The translations under genes and the position numbers were made by a program. 29,639 nucleotides of DNA. Source: Actinomycetes bacterium (lineage in GTDB: Bacteria; Actinomycetota; Acidimicrobiia; Acidimicrobiales; JAMCPL01). This document shows, one piece after another, positions 22,685 through 29,639 of this stretch. The notes under the pieces were generated by a model. That model saw only the letters and a program-made list of their open reading frames with translations. It was not told the origin of the DNA and did no database searches. The stretch covers positions 1-29,639 of the forward strand of contig JAJZWK010000006.1 of NCBI GenBank assembly GCA_021846725.1, written 5' to 3'. How positions within the stretch are numbered: the first letter of the stretch is position 1; each line of letters starts with the position of its first letter.

Positions 22685-25600
22685 GATCCGGTAAAGTACC
22701 CATACAGGTCTATCAATATGTTTACACTGCCAGACGATCCGTTATAGACGGTTATGTAGCCACTTGAATTCAGAGTGGCAATGACAAAATTAGGTATAGT
22801 CGAATATGATGTATCCCAATTGAGATCTGAAGTACGTGGAGGCGTAGTTGCCGGGTCTACCGACAAGTAGCCGCCACTTGCGGTTTCGTCCAATGCGGTC
22901 AGATTGAGCACAACTGCAGTAACTCCAGAGGTAGGCACATTCCCCACTCCTGCAGCCTTGACAGACAATAACTGCCCAGCTGCCAAAGTATGACCATTGC
23001 ATTGGGCCTGGCTGCCTGAAAGATTAGATGGGTTACCCGACCTGGTATCACATATTCTTACCGGGCTTATCGCTACGCTATTTGAACCAGTAGTGCTTGA
23101 ACTACCTGTACTGCCAGTATAATACCCAGAGACATCCAGTACAGCATTGGCAGTGGAAGAGCTGTATAGATCTATGTACCCGTTGTTACCCAACCCTACA
23201 ATGGCCTGATTTGCACGGGTCTCCCCGGTCACCCAGTTCAGACTGGATGCCGTAGGAAGAGTATGCCCATCTGGATAAAGGGTAAAGTAACCTGACGATC
23301 TTGGCATGGCTACTGTTTGATTCACAACTACTGCTGATGCAGTATTGGGTATGCTACCTACTCCCCCAACGCTTACTGCCTCGCTCTCACCTGCCTGTAG
23401 TGTCTTCAACGATGAATTGGCTGGAGGTAAACTATTGCAGTACGACTTATTTGTATTGTAGTATGATGATTGCGAGCATCTAGTGTCAAGTATACGAATT
23501 GGAGATGCCAGGGCTACATACTGCCCTTCAGTCGACGAAGGAGGAGGATCTTGAGTATAACCTTCTACGTCTACGATAACGTTCGTACTACCCGAATTAT
23601 TGTAGATACTGACGCTGCCAACGTATGTACCAGATGAGGGCAAGGGTAGTGCAACAAGGTTGGAAACTGGTGCCGCACTACTCAAATTAAGACTTGAAAC
23701 AACTGGCCGTGAAGTACCTGCTGGATAGAGGGTAATATAGCTTGGAGCCGTTGCTCCTACTGCCGTTACATTCATATAAGCAGTAGTTGCATCCGTCGGG
23801 ATACCTGATACACCCGCTACTTTGATCGTGAGAACGCCACCAGGACCCAACGGTTTCCCCTCACACTGCGTAAGTGCAGTACCAGAAAGACCAGACGGAT
23901 TTCCTGATCTGGTATCACATATACGAGTAGGAGTTATAGGCTGGTACACTCCCGGCGTGCTCCCAGACGAGGCCAACGAGCAAAGCGCAGGGACAAGCAC
24001 AGCCCCATTCGGAGTACCTATCCCTGATGCCATATCATAACCAGCAGTAGCAGGATACAGCCCATTGTTTGTACCAACAGCATCATTGTTACCGCTTGTT
24101 ATATCGTAAAAGGCACCAGAATCATTAGTAGCCAGCTTATAAAGGGCAGGGTTTATAAAACCAAGCGGTCCGCTATCGCAGAGTTGATTGGACATGGTGA
24201 TAATCGATGCCCAAAGAGGAGTAGCCATAGAGGTACCTGCAATCAACTCCCATCCCGTATTGTTGCATACACCCGCAGTACAGTACATCGGATACCCCAC
24301 ACCGGCATTAGCCGATACATCGGGAACTTCCCTGCAATACCCAGAAGATACTCCACACGGTGTACCTGAGGAATACTTATTCACCACACCTGGAGCAGAC
24401 TGCCACGAAGGCATTGGCCAGAACATCGATATCCCACCTCCACCACCCTCACCCTTATGATTATTCCATACAGTTTCTGTGCGTGGGGAACTCAGCGAGC
24501 TAAGGTCGGTACCGCCGACTCCCGTCACATAAGGATCACTTGCAGGATCGTTGACAGCAAGAGAAGTATCTGGATTCGATGCACTAGCTATATAACATCC
24601 GGCAGAACCTGTATCACCTGCTGCAGCCAGAACAGTCTGTCCCTGGGATGCAGCCTGCTCAAACAGGGTCTCTTCGGCCTGCGCTTGGGCACTGCCTACT
24701 ACCTGCTCACAGTTGCCATAACTGATGCTTATTACCTGAGCTTTATCGGCATTGACAGCTGCTTGAATTGCATCGTAGTATCCTGTACCGGTATCCGGAG
24801 CAACATAAGCATCTACCGTAGCATCCGGCACCATGCCTACAACATTCTCTACATCACTGGTTGCTTCATTGGTATTTGCATTAAAGCTACCACCTCCATC
24901 TACAGATATGGTATTCACCGTCGTAGATATTCCGTAGCACTTTTCATATGTTGCTATGTCTGAAGACGAAAAGGCTCCAAGCTCCACAAGTCCTACGGTC
25001 TGGCCTGCACCATCTCCTCCGCTGGAATATACCGGTCCAAGATCATATCCCTCGCTGAGCAATTGGGGCGTATATCCTCTTGTAGAGGACGCTGCACTGC
25101 ATGCCGACGGAGGAGCACTAGCCGTGGTAAACGGGCTCGGAGCAGCATACCGAATTTGAGCAGGCTCTTGATTCACAGTAGACAGATTAGAGGTATCGCT
25201 AGGAACCACTTTACCGGAAATGGTAAACGATTGCGGCAACGGTGTATTCACTGTAGACAACCCCATCACACCCTGGACAACACTGCTTATTGCATACGGT
25301 ATCTCAGGATGACTGGTTGCGAAACGAGCTATGCGACCACTTCTCAGCCTGACCAGATCAAACTTCACATGAAGTGCTCTCGATGCTTCAGACGCTGTAG
25401 TGGTCACAGGAATAGACAAATGGTTCTTGGAGAGTTGACCTGGTTCAATTCCCTGAGAACGTAGCTCCTTTACGACAGCATCTACGGCACGGACAGACTG
25501 GCCAAACTTGATGGCAAACTGATGTGCTGTAAGGTAATGTCTATACTCAGGCGATCCAGGAGTAGATACCTCTTGCACAAAGCGACTAAGAGAGTTGAGG

Positions 25601-25872
25601 TTCCTGGGAGCCAGGCTCACCACCAGGTGAATAGTAGTCGAAGATGGAAGAGCACCTACCACACTGGCTCCATATGGCAACCGTATAGGGCCATGACCCA
25701 GTAGCACAAGAGTACTCCCAGGAATGCCACTGTGCTTCGCTGGTGGATTGACTATTGCAGCACCGTAAGATGTGTTTGTCGGTACTATCAGCACCATTAA
25801 CAATACCATTATGATTCCTGTCCAGAGTAGAATACTACGCACTCCAGTGAACCTTCCCATCCTTATAGGCAT
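22681..25872 (-). CDS. Secreted S53 (sedolisin/kumamolisin-type) serine carboxyl peptidase with three C-terminal repeat domains
   Basis: This is an exported endopeptidase, typically acid-active. Numbering is from GTG 25899: the signal segment is LLWTGIIMVLLMVLIV (24-39), followed by the pro-kumamolisin activation domain (about 70-215) and the S53 catalytic domain (about 270-645). The catalytic residues are Glu345 and Asp349 (NEATSDVE), the oxyanion Asp429 (GDTGSAG) and Ser557 (GTSMATP). GYDMASGIGTPNG is near the calcium-site end. Three beta-rich repeats of about 125-140 residues follow (about 655-785, 795-930, 940-1072). Each opens with P-x-R-I-x-DTR and closes with VDV-x-GY-like strands. They probably bind the cell surface or substrate. 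ATG 25872, with GGAAAAG before it, is preferred over GTG 25899. Upstream lies an iteron-like cluster. Confidence 0.95.
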   Translation of the reverse strand: MPIRMGRFTGVRSILLWTGIIMVLLMVLIVPTNTSYGAAIVNPPAKHSGIPGSTLVLLGHGPIRLPYGASVVGALPSSTTIHLVVSLAPRNLNSLSRFVQEVSTPGSPEYRHYLTAHQFAIKFGQSVRAVDAVVKELRSQGIEPGQLSKNHLSIPVTTTASEASRALHVKFDLVRLRSGRIARFATSHPEIPYAISSVVQGVMGLSTVNTPLPQSFTISGKVVPSDTSNLSTVNQEPAQIRYAAPSPFTTASAPPSACSAASSTRGYTPQLLSEGYDLGPVYSSGGDGAGQTVGLVELGAFSSSDIATYEKCYGISTTVNTISVDGGGSFNANTNEATSDVENVVGMVPDATVDAYVAPDTGTGYYDAIQAAVNADKAQVISISYGNCEQVVGSAQAQAEETLFEQAASQGQTVLAAAGDTGSAGCYIASASNPDTSLAVNDPASDPYVTGVGGTDLSSLSSPRTETVWNNHKGEGGGGGISMFWPMPSWQSAPGVVNKYSSGTPCGVSSGYCREVPDVSANAGVGYPMYCTAGVCNNTGWELIAGTSMATPLWASIITMSNQLCDSGPLGFINPALYKLATNDSGAFYDITSGNNDAVGTNNGLYPATAGYDMASGIGTPNGAVLVPALCSLASSGSTPGVYQPITPTRICDTRSGNPSGLSGTALTQCEGKPLGPGGVLTIKVAGVSGIPTDATTAYMNVTAVGATAPSYITLYPAGTSRPVVSSLNLSSAAPVSNLVALPLPSSGTYVGSVSIYNNSGSTNVIVDVEGYTQDPPPSSTEGQYVALASPIRILDTRCSQSSYYNTNKSYCNSLPPANSSLKTLQAGESEAVSVGGVGSIPNTASAVVVNQTVAMPRSSGYFTLYPDGHTLPTASSLNWVTGETRANQAIVGLGNNGYIDLYSSSTANAVLDVSGYYTGSTGSSSTTGSNSVAISPVRICDTRSGNPSNLSGSQAQCNGHTLAAGQLLSVKAAGVGNVPTSGVTAVVLNLTALDETASGGYLSVDPATTPPRTSDLNWDTSYSTIPNFVIATLNSSGYITVYNGSSGSVNILIDLYGYFTGS

Positions 25873-25904
25873 GACTTTCTTTTCCAACAGGTAATACACT
25901 ATTG

Positions 25905-26002
25905 TCTACTCATATTATTCAGCTTTGGGCATTTTATGCCTACCCTTTCTCCCGATACACTAATATATCTATTATCTCTACTATCTACTCATATCATTCA
26001 GC
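25905..26002. repeat. 19-bp direct repeat pair upstream of the S53 protease gene
   Basis: TCTACTCATATYATTCAGC occurs at 25905-25923 and 25984-26002 with one difference, at an offset of 79. Each copy includes one weak member of the iterated element described next. Confidence 0.75.
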
Positions 26003-26172
26003 AGTATTATCCGGCAGTATTATCCGGCAGTGCATTCACTCGTATTATTCGGCAGTATTCTTCTGTAGTATACATACACTATATTCATATTCTTCGGCAG
26101 TACACCGCACATGAGGGCATCGGCTACCATTCAACGTAGGAACCATACACTATATTCATATTCTTCGGCAGT
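25913..26172. repeat. Iteron-like cluster: eight copies of a 14-bp element
   Basis: The consensus TATTMTTCGGCAGT occurs at 25913 (weak), 25992, 26005, 26018, 26043, 26056, 26088 and 26159. Two adjacent pairs have a 13-base period and share a T. The cluster fills the gap between the S53 protease start (leftward) and the copper operon (rightward), so it could be a multi-site operator for either gene. Confidence 0.75.
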
Positions 26173-26178
26173 ACACCG
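26073..26178. repeat. 35-bp perfect direct repeat pair
   Basis: Identical 35-base copies lie at 26073-26107 and 26144-26178, at an offset of 71 with 36 unrelated bases between. Each starts CATACACTATATTC and ends GCAGTACACCG. They include the last two members of the iteron-like cluster. Confidence 0.92.
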
Positions 26179-26245
26179 TGGCATCATTAAATAATTCACC
26201 ACAACAATTTTATAATATAAACGTCATATCAATTATTATATATAT

Positions 26246-26265
26246 CCCTACCCCCCTGGGGTGGT
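26246..26265. promoter_or_regulatory. CsoR-like copper operator
   Basis: CCCTACCCCCCTGGGGTGGT has ACCCC/GGGGT arms around a 3-base centre. It closely matches the known CsoR operator form of C-run followed by G-run (as at the mycobacterial csoR-ctpV promoter). It lies just upstream of the -10 box of copZ-copA, overlapping the -35 and spacer positions, so copper-free CsoR would block transcription. No csoR gene is in the window. Confidence 0.7.
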
Positions 26266-26271
26266 ATGTGA

Positions 26272-26277
26272 TATAAT
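26272..26277 (+). promoter_or_regulatory. -10 box of copZ-copA
   Basis: TATAAT lies directly after the CsoR-like site. With transcription starting near 26284, the leader before copZ would be about 68 bases. The expected -35 place (26249-26254) is inside the operator and is not canonical. Confidence 0.55.
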
Positions 26278-26351
26278 AACCCTATGTAAGGAAGTACCAG
26301 CTTGCGTTCGGCCATCAAGAGTTGGATGCAAGCAAGAAGAAAGGAGTGATT

Positions 26352-26579
26352 ATGCCACTTGTAAACATTTCAGTACCAGGAATCAGTTGCGCACACTGCA
26401 AGTCCTCAATCGAGGGAGCATTACAGCCGTTGACCGGAGTAGAGAGAGCAGAGGTAGACATCGAAGCAAAGACAGTAAAGGTTTCCTACAGTACACCGAC
26501 CACCCTTGAAACCATCACTGAAGCAATTGAGGATCAGGGATATGATGTTGCATCCCATGAAGTCATAGCAAGCCAATGA
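26352..26579 (+). CDS. copZ: Copper chaperone, heavy-metal-associated domain protein
   Basis: This is a 75-residue cytoplasmic copper carrier with a single HMA ferredoxin-like domain. VPGISCAHCKSSIEGAL has the CxxC metal site (Cys-Ala-His-Cys), with Ser replacing the usual Thr. VERAEVDIEAKTVKVSY and LETITEAIEDQGYDV complete the domain. ATG 26352 is chosen over 26322 because AAAGGAG lies 6-7 bases before it and this gives the normal CopZ length. It overlaps copA by 4 bases (ATGA), so the two are co-translated. It should hand Cu(I) to CopA, under the CsoR-like operator upstream. Confidence 0.94.
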   Translation: MPLVNISVPGISCAHCKSSIEGALQPLTGVERAEVDIEAKTVKVSYSTPTTLETITEAIEDQGYDVASHEVIASQ

Positions 26580-29101
26580 CCAAAGCGGAGACAAAAGCTC
26601 CAGGGCAGACAAACGGCGAGCGTGCTCGAGGTCGGATAGATGGTGACTCATCTGTCGTGCCCGAACCCGCTGTGCCCGAGTGGGCAAACGAGGTAACCGG
26701 ATCTCTCCAGACCATAGAGTTGGGAATCGAGGGTATGACATGTGCATCTTGTGTGTCCAGAGTGGAAAAGACTCTCAAGCGCTTGCCTGGGATCTCTGAT
26801 GCAACAGTCAATCTGACCACTGAACGAGCTTCGGTAAGGTATTCTCCCGATGCTGTAGGAACAGATGACATGGCCAGCGCCATAGCTGCAATCGGCTACC
26901 AGGCGCACCCTCTGGATGCTGGATCAGGCGTCACAGATACCACACACGACGATGCTTTAGCAAAGATGAAACGCGATGTCATACTAGCCTTCGTACTTGC
27001 CATACCGGTGTTGGTACTGTCTGAAGGATCGGCTTTCTCGCCAGCATTCAGTAGAGCGCTCACGTCAGCCAGCCCATGGGACAACTTCTACAGCTGGGTA
27101 CAATTCGCGCTCACGACTATCATACTCGTCATACCGGGAAGAAGATTCTTCAGACCCGGGTTTCTTGCTTACCGACACCTCTCTCCTGACATGAACTCGC
27201 TGGTGTCTACCGGCGTAGGTGCAGCATGGCTATACAGCGTCATTGTGCTGGTAGCACCCAGCCTATTTCCGTCTACAGCACGGCAAGTATACTTTGATTC
27301 GGCAGCAGTCATAGTCGCATTGATACTACTCGGCAAGTACTTCGAGGAACTGGGGAAGGGGCGTGCATCTCAGGCGATCAGGAAGCTTGCTGGATTGCAA
27401 TCAAAGGAAGCCAGACTTCTACATACAGATGGCACCGAGGAAGATGTCCCGGTAGGCTCTATTCATGTCGGCGATCATGTATCCGTACGACCGGGTGAAC
27501 GCATACCAGTAGACGGTATCGTAATAAATGGTACCTCACATGTAGACGAAGCCATGCTGACCGGCGAGCCATTGGCAGTTTCCAAGTCACCAGATGACCA
27601 GGTAGTTGGAGGTACAATGAACAAGGAAGGAAGGCTGGTCGTCGAAGCTACATCTGTCGGTGCGGATACCGTCCTATCACAGATAATCCGCTTGGTAGAA
27701 AACGCCCAGACAAGCAAGCTGCCGATTCAGAGACTTGCAGACAAGGTAGTAGCTGTATTCACCCCTATCGTGATCGGTATAGCCATTGTCACTTTTGGAG
27801 TATGGTGGATATTCGGTCCTACACCATCAATTACTACAGCGGTTGTATCAGCCGTAGCAGTGTTGGTAGTTGCCTGCCCTTGTGCTATGGGATTGGCCAC
27901 ACCTGCAGCGATCATGGTCGGCACCGGACGATCAGCAGAAATGGGTATACTCTTCCGTAACGGGGAAGCGCTGGAAACGCTTTCGAAGGTAGATACAGTG
28001 CTCTTCGACAAGACTGGCACACTTACAGAAGGGAGACCCAGTGTTACAGATATCATCGCAGACGACCCTGATGAGCTACTGGAATTCGCCGCTTCAGTCG
28101 AATCGGCTTCGGAACATCCTCTCGCCCAGGCTATAGTCGACGAAGCTACTTCGCGTGGCATCACTATATCCTCACCCGATCAGTTTGAGTCACTGTCCGG
28201 AATGGGTGCAACCGCAGTGGTAAATGGGAAGCGTGTACGAATAGGATCACTTCGCTACATCACGAAAGAGGGAGTAGATACCAGACAATTTGAGGATCAG
28301 GTCAATCGATTGACAGCAGAGGGTAAGACACCTGTTTTCGTATTGGTAGAAAAGAATGCAAACAGAGGTGATGCAACGAATAGCGGTGTAACGGAGGGTG
28401 GTGTAACGGAGGGTGGTGTAACGGAGGGTGGTGAGACAAAAAGCAGCGCCGGAGGGAACATGGTGGAAACCAGAGCAGGGAGTAGAGTAAGTATACCTGA
28501 GAGAGGAGAAAGCGTGGCCGGGGTAATCGCAATATCGGATACCGTCAGACCAGAATCTGCAAGGATCGTACATGATCTTACAACACGCGGCATCCAAGTT
28601 GCTATGGTCACTGGAGACACACGGCGTACAGCTAATGCCGTAGCACAGAAGTTGGGTATCTCCGACGTACACGCGGAGGTACTCCCGGAAGACAAGTCCG
28701 CTGTAGTAACTCAGCTACAGGAAACTGGACACAAGATAGCATTTGTCGGTGATGGCATCAACGATGCACCTGCACTCGCTCAGGCTGACACCGGTATCGC
28801 TATTGCATCTGGCACCGATATAGCTATAGAGGCCGCTGATGTAGCTCTGGCGAGAGGTAACATCTCAGGAGCTGTAACTGCTATAGACAACGCCAGGGGG
28901 ACTCTCAAGATTATCAAGCTCAATCTATTCTGGGCATTCATTTACAACATAGTGTTAATTCCTGTAGCGGCAGGTGCTCTGGCCCCAAGCCTCGGTATTC
29001 ATTTGAACCCTATGTTGGCAGCGGCAGCTATGGGACTGTCATCGATCTTCGTACTCACCAATAGCCTCAGGCTGAAGCGACTACAGGAAGTAAAATATTG
29101 A
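26576..29101 (+). CDS. copA: Copper-exporting P1B-type ATPase
   Basis: This inner-membrane Cu(I) efflux pump has 841 residues. An N-terminal HMA domain has GMTCASC at 53-59. The TGE actuator motif (LTGEP) is near 329, the transmembrane CPC metal site (VACPCAMGLATP) near 435, the phosphorylated Asp (DKTGTLTEG) near 479, the SEHPLAQAI nucleotide motif near 510 and GDGINDAPAL near 725. All are intact. C-terminal helices follow (FWAFIYNIVLIPVAAGAL). Between VFVLVEK and VAGVIAISDTVRPES an extra segment of about 50 residues (about 596-648) includes a perfect triple GVTEG repeat from a 15-bp tandem repeat. It lies in the nucleotide-binding to P-domain junction, where copy-number change would keep the frame. 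It is convergent with the CBS gene. Confidence 0.96.
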   Translation: MTKAETKAPGQTNGERARGRIDGDSSVVPEPAVPEWANEVTGSLQTIELGIEGMTCASCVSRVEKTLKRLPGISDATVNLTTERASVRYSPDAVGTDDMASAIAAIGYQAHPLDAGSGVTDTTHDDALAKMKRDVILAFVLAIPVLVLSEGSAFSPAFSRALTSASPWDNFYSWVQFALTTIILVIPGRRFFRPGFLAYRHLSPDMNSLVSTGVGAAWLYSVIVLVAPSLFPSTARQVYFDSAAVIVALILLGKYFEELGKGRASQAIRKLAGLQSKEARLLHTDGTEEDVPVGSIHVGDHVSVRPGERIPVDGIVINGTSHVDEAMLTGEPLAVSKSPDDQVVGGTMNKEGRLVVEATSVGADTVLSQIIRLVENAQTSKLPIQRLADKVVAVFTPIVIGIAIVTFGVWWIFGPTPSITTAVVSAVAVLVVACPCAMGLATPAAIMVGTGRSAEMGILFRNGEALETLSKVDTVLFDKTGTLTEGRPSVTDIIADDPDELLEFAASVESASEHPLAQAIVDEATSRGITISSPDQFESLSGMGATAVVNGKRVRIGSLRYITKEGVDTRQFEDQVNRLTAEGKTPVFVLVEKNANRGDATNSGVTEGGVTEGGVTEGGETKSSAGGNMVETRAGSRVSIPERGESVAGVIAISDTVRPESARIVHDLTTRGIQVAMVTGDTRRTANAVAQKLGISDVHAEVLPEDKSAVVTQLQETGHKIAFVGDGINDAPALAQADTGIAIASGTDIAIEAADVALARGNISGAVTAIDNARGTLKIIKLNLFWAFIYNIVLIPVAAGALAPSLGIHLNPMLAAAAMGLSSIFVLTNSLRLKRLQEVKY
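28385..28429. repeat. 15-bp tandem repeat, three perfect copies, inside copA
   Basis: GGTGTAACGGAGGGT occurs three times without change, in frame as GVTEG from codon 604, followed by a partial GGTG. It enlarges a loop of CopA that is normally very short. Confidence 0.95.
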
Positions 29102-29124
29102 GTACCAGCTCAATACGCTCAATA

Positions 29125-29639
29125 CTACTGCTCTCCACGTATAATCGAACGCGTGCCTGCAGCCACGTCAGCCCTGACAATGGCTCGTATGATGTCCTGT
29201 GCCTTGAGCACACTCGTAGAGGTGGCGAAAAATATATTTCCTTCTCGTTCTATGCTTATAATAGCTACGCCAGGGAGATGCAAGCTCTTGATCGATTGAC
29301 CGACCAGTGACGAATTGCCAGCCAATCGCTCTTCTATGATTACGATATTTCGTGGTAGTCTTTCCAGTCTTTCAGTGTCCACTTGAAGAAGTTTTCTATA
29401 GCCATCCACTATGTCACCTACCGACACCGTGCCCACGACACGCCTATCACGATCCAGTACAGGCACCCACTGCAATTCTGATTGCTGGATAGCATCGAAT
29501 GCCATGTCGAGGGTCGCTTCTGCTTGCACTGTAGGCGAGGTAGCGTCCACAATACGACTCAATGTCATGGCACCAACTCCTTCCGTGGCTTCCATCGGGC
29601 TTACCGGATTGCTAGTCTCGACATCGCCACCTGGCTGCT
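29125..29639 (-). CDS. CBS-domain and TrkA-C-like protein, partial (probable ClC-type chloride channel C-terminus)
   Basis: The reading frame stays open past the first ATG (29595) to the window edge, so the N-terminal part is missing. The visible 171 residues begin with a linker (PGGDVETSNPVSP), then a CBS-type region of about 75 residues: VDATSPTVQAEATLDMAF, WVPVLDRDRRVVGTVSVGDIVDGY. A TrkA-C/RCK-C-like region follows: SSLVGQSIKSLHLPGVAIIS, IEREGNIFFATSTSVLKAQD. CBS followed by TrkA-C after a membrane part is common at the C-terminus of prokaryotic ClC channels. That is my guess for the missing portion. A stand-alone CBS regulator starting at 29595 is the alternative. It converges with copA with 23 bases between them. 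Confidence 0.65.
   Translation of the reverse strand, partial: QPGGDVETSNPVSPMEATEGVGAMTLSRIVDATSPTVQAEATLDMAFDAIQQSELQWVPVLDRDRRVVGTVSVGDIVDGYRKLLQVDTERLERLPRNIVIIEERLAGNSSLVGQSIKSLHLPGVAIISIEREGNIFFATSTSVLKAQDIIRAIVRADVAAGTRSIIRGEQ

Noticed and set aside
28247..28695. Leftward frames antisense to copA, including a His/Pro-rich repeat peptide
   Set aside because: They are shadows of the copA coding sequence and its 15-bp repeat, with no ribosome sites.
1..29639. Search for tRNA or rRNA genes, insertion sequences, integrases or attachment sites
   Set aside because: No cloverleaf with T-loop GGTTCRA words in context, no rRNA-like sequence, and no transposase or integrase motifs were recognised on either strand.

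Overview
The window is about 29.6 kb of bacterial chromosome from what looks like an actinobacterium. The strongest evidence is a single-chain Kgd/SucA-type 2-oxoglutarate enzyme (E2-like plus E1 domains), adjacent cofD and cofE genes for coenzyme F420, divergent FadE/FadD fatty-acid genes and a SufR-like regulator. A secreted S53 (sedolisin/kumamolisin) protease, a family common in acid habitats, moderate GC and frequent ATA/AGA/GTA codons make an acidophilic Acidimicrobiia-like organism a reasonable guess. That placement is inference. No rRNA, tRNA, insertion sequence, prophage or CRISPR-Cas locus was seen.

Layout, left to right. The 3' end of an LRV-repeat-like gene is followed by thiE (+). 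A leftward group runs fabZ-like, xth and alpha/beta hydrolase. Next, also leftward, is a three-gene type IV pilus minor-pilin cassette: a large PilV-like prepilin with a fibronectin III domain, a PilW-like prepilin and a PilX-like protein, with overlapping ends. An intergenic region with a possible gene remnant separates it from kgd (-). FadE (-) and FadD (+) are divergent. A sugar-1-phosphate nucleotidyltransferase (-) follows, then an ABC-2 exporter pair (+) and cofD-cofE (+). A histidine phosphatase (-) and a Prx5-type peroxiredoxin (-) come next. A 670-bp non-coding stretch with a 35-unit GGTY microsatellite leads into the SufR-like regulator (+). Its stop codon overlaps that of the convergent S53 protease gene (-). 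After a repeat-dense intergenic region comes copZ-copA (+) behind a CsoR-like operator. The window ends in the 3' part of a CBS/TrkA-C gene (-), probably a ClC-type chloride channel.

Functional themes are central metabolism (Kgd, fatty-acid activation and oxidation, F420, thiamine), surface and secreted functions (minor pilins, S53 protease, ABC exporter) and stress or metal handling (peroxiredoxin, Fe-S-type regulator, copper efflux).

The most unusual feature is the repeat content outside the families. Pairs of unrelated 14-38 bp direct repeats recur at nearly the same offset (66-79 bp) at gene boundaries. There is an iteron-like cluster of eight TATTMTTCGGCAGT elements between the protease and copper genes. 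An 11-bp tandem repeat lies directly upstream of the nucleotidyltransferase ribosome-binding site, and the tetranucleotide tract lies upstream of the regulator. The divergent fadE/fadD promoters carry the same 9-bp element in mirror-image positions. In-frame tandem duplications have enlarged CofD and CopA. I see no clearly new multi-gene system.
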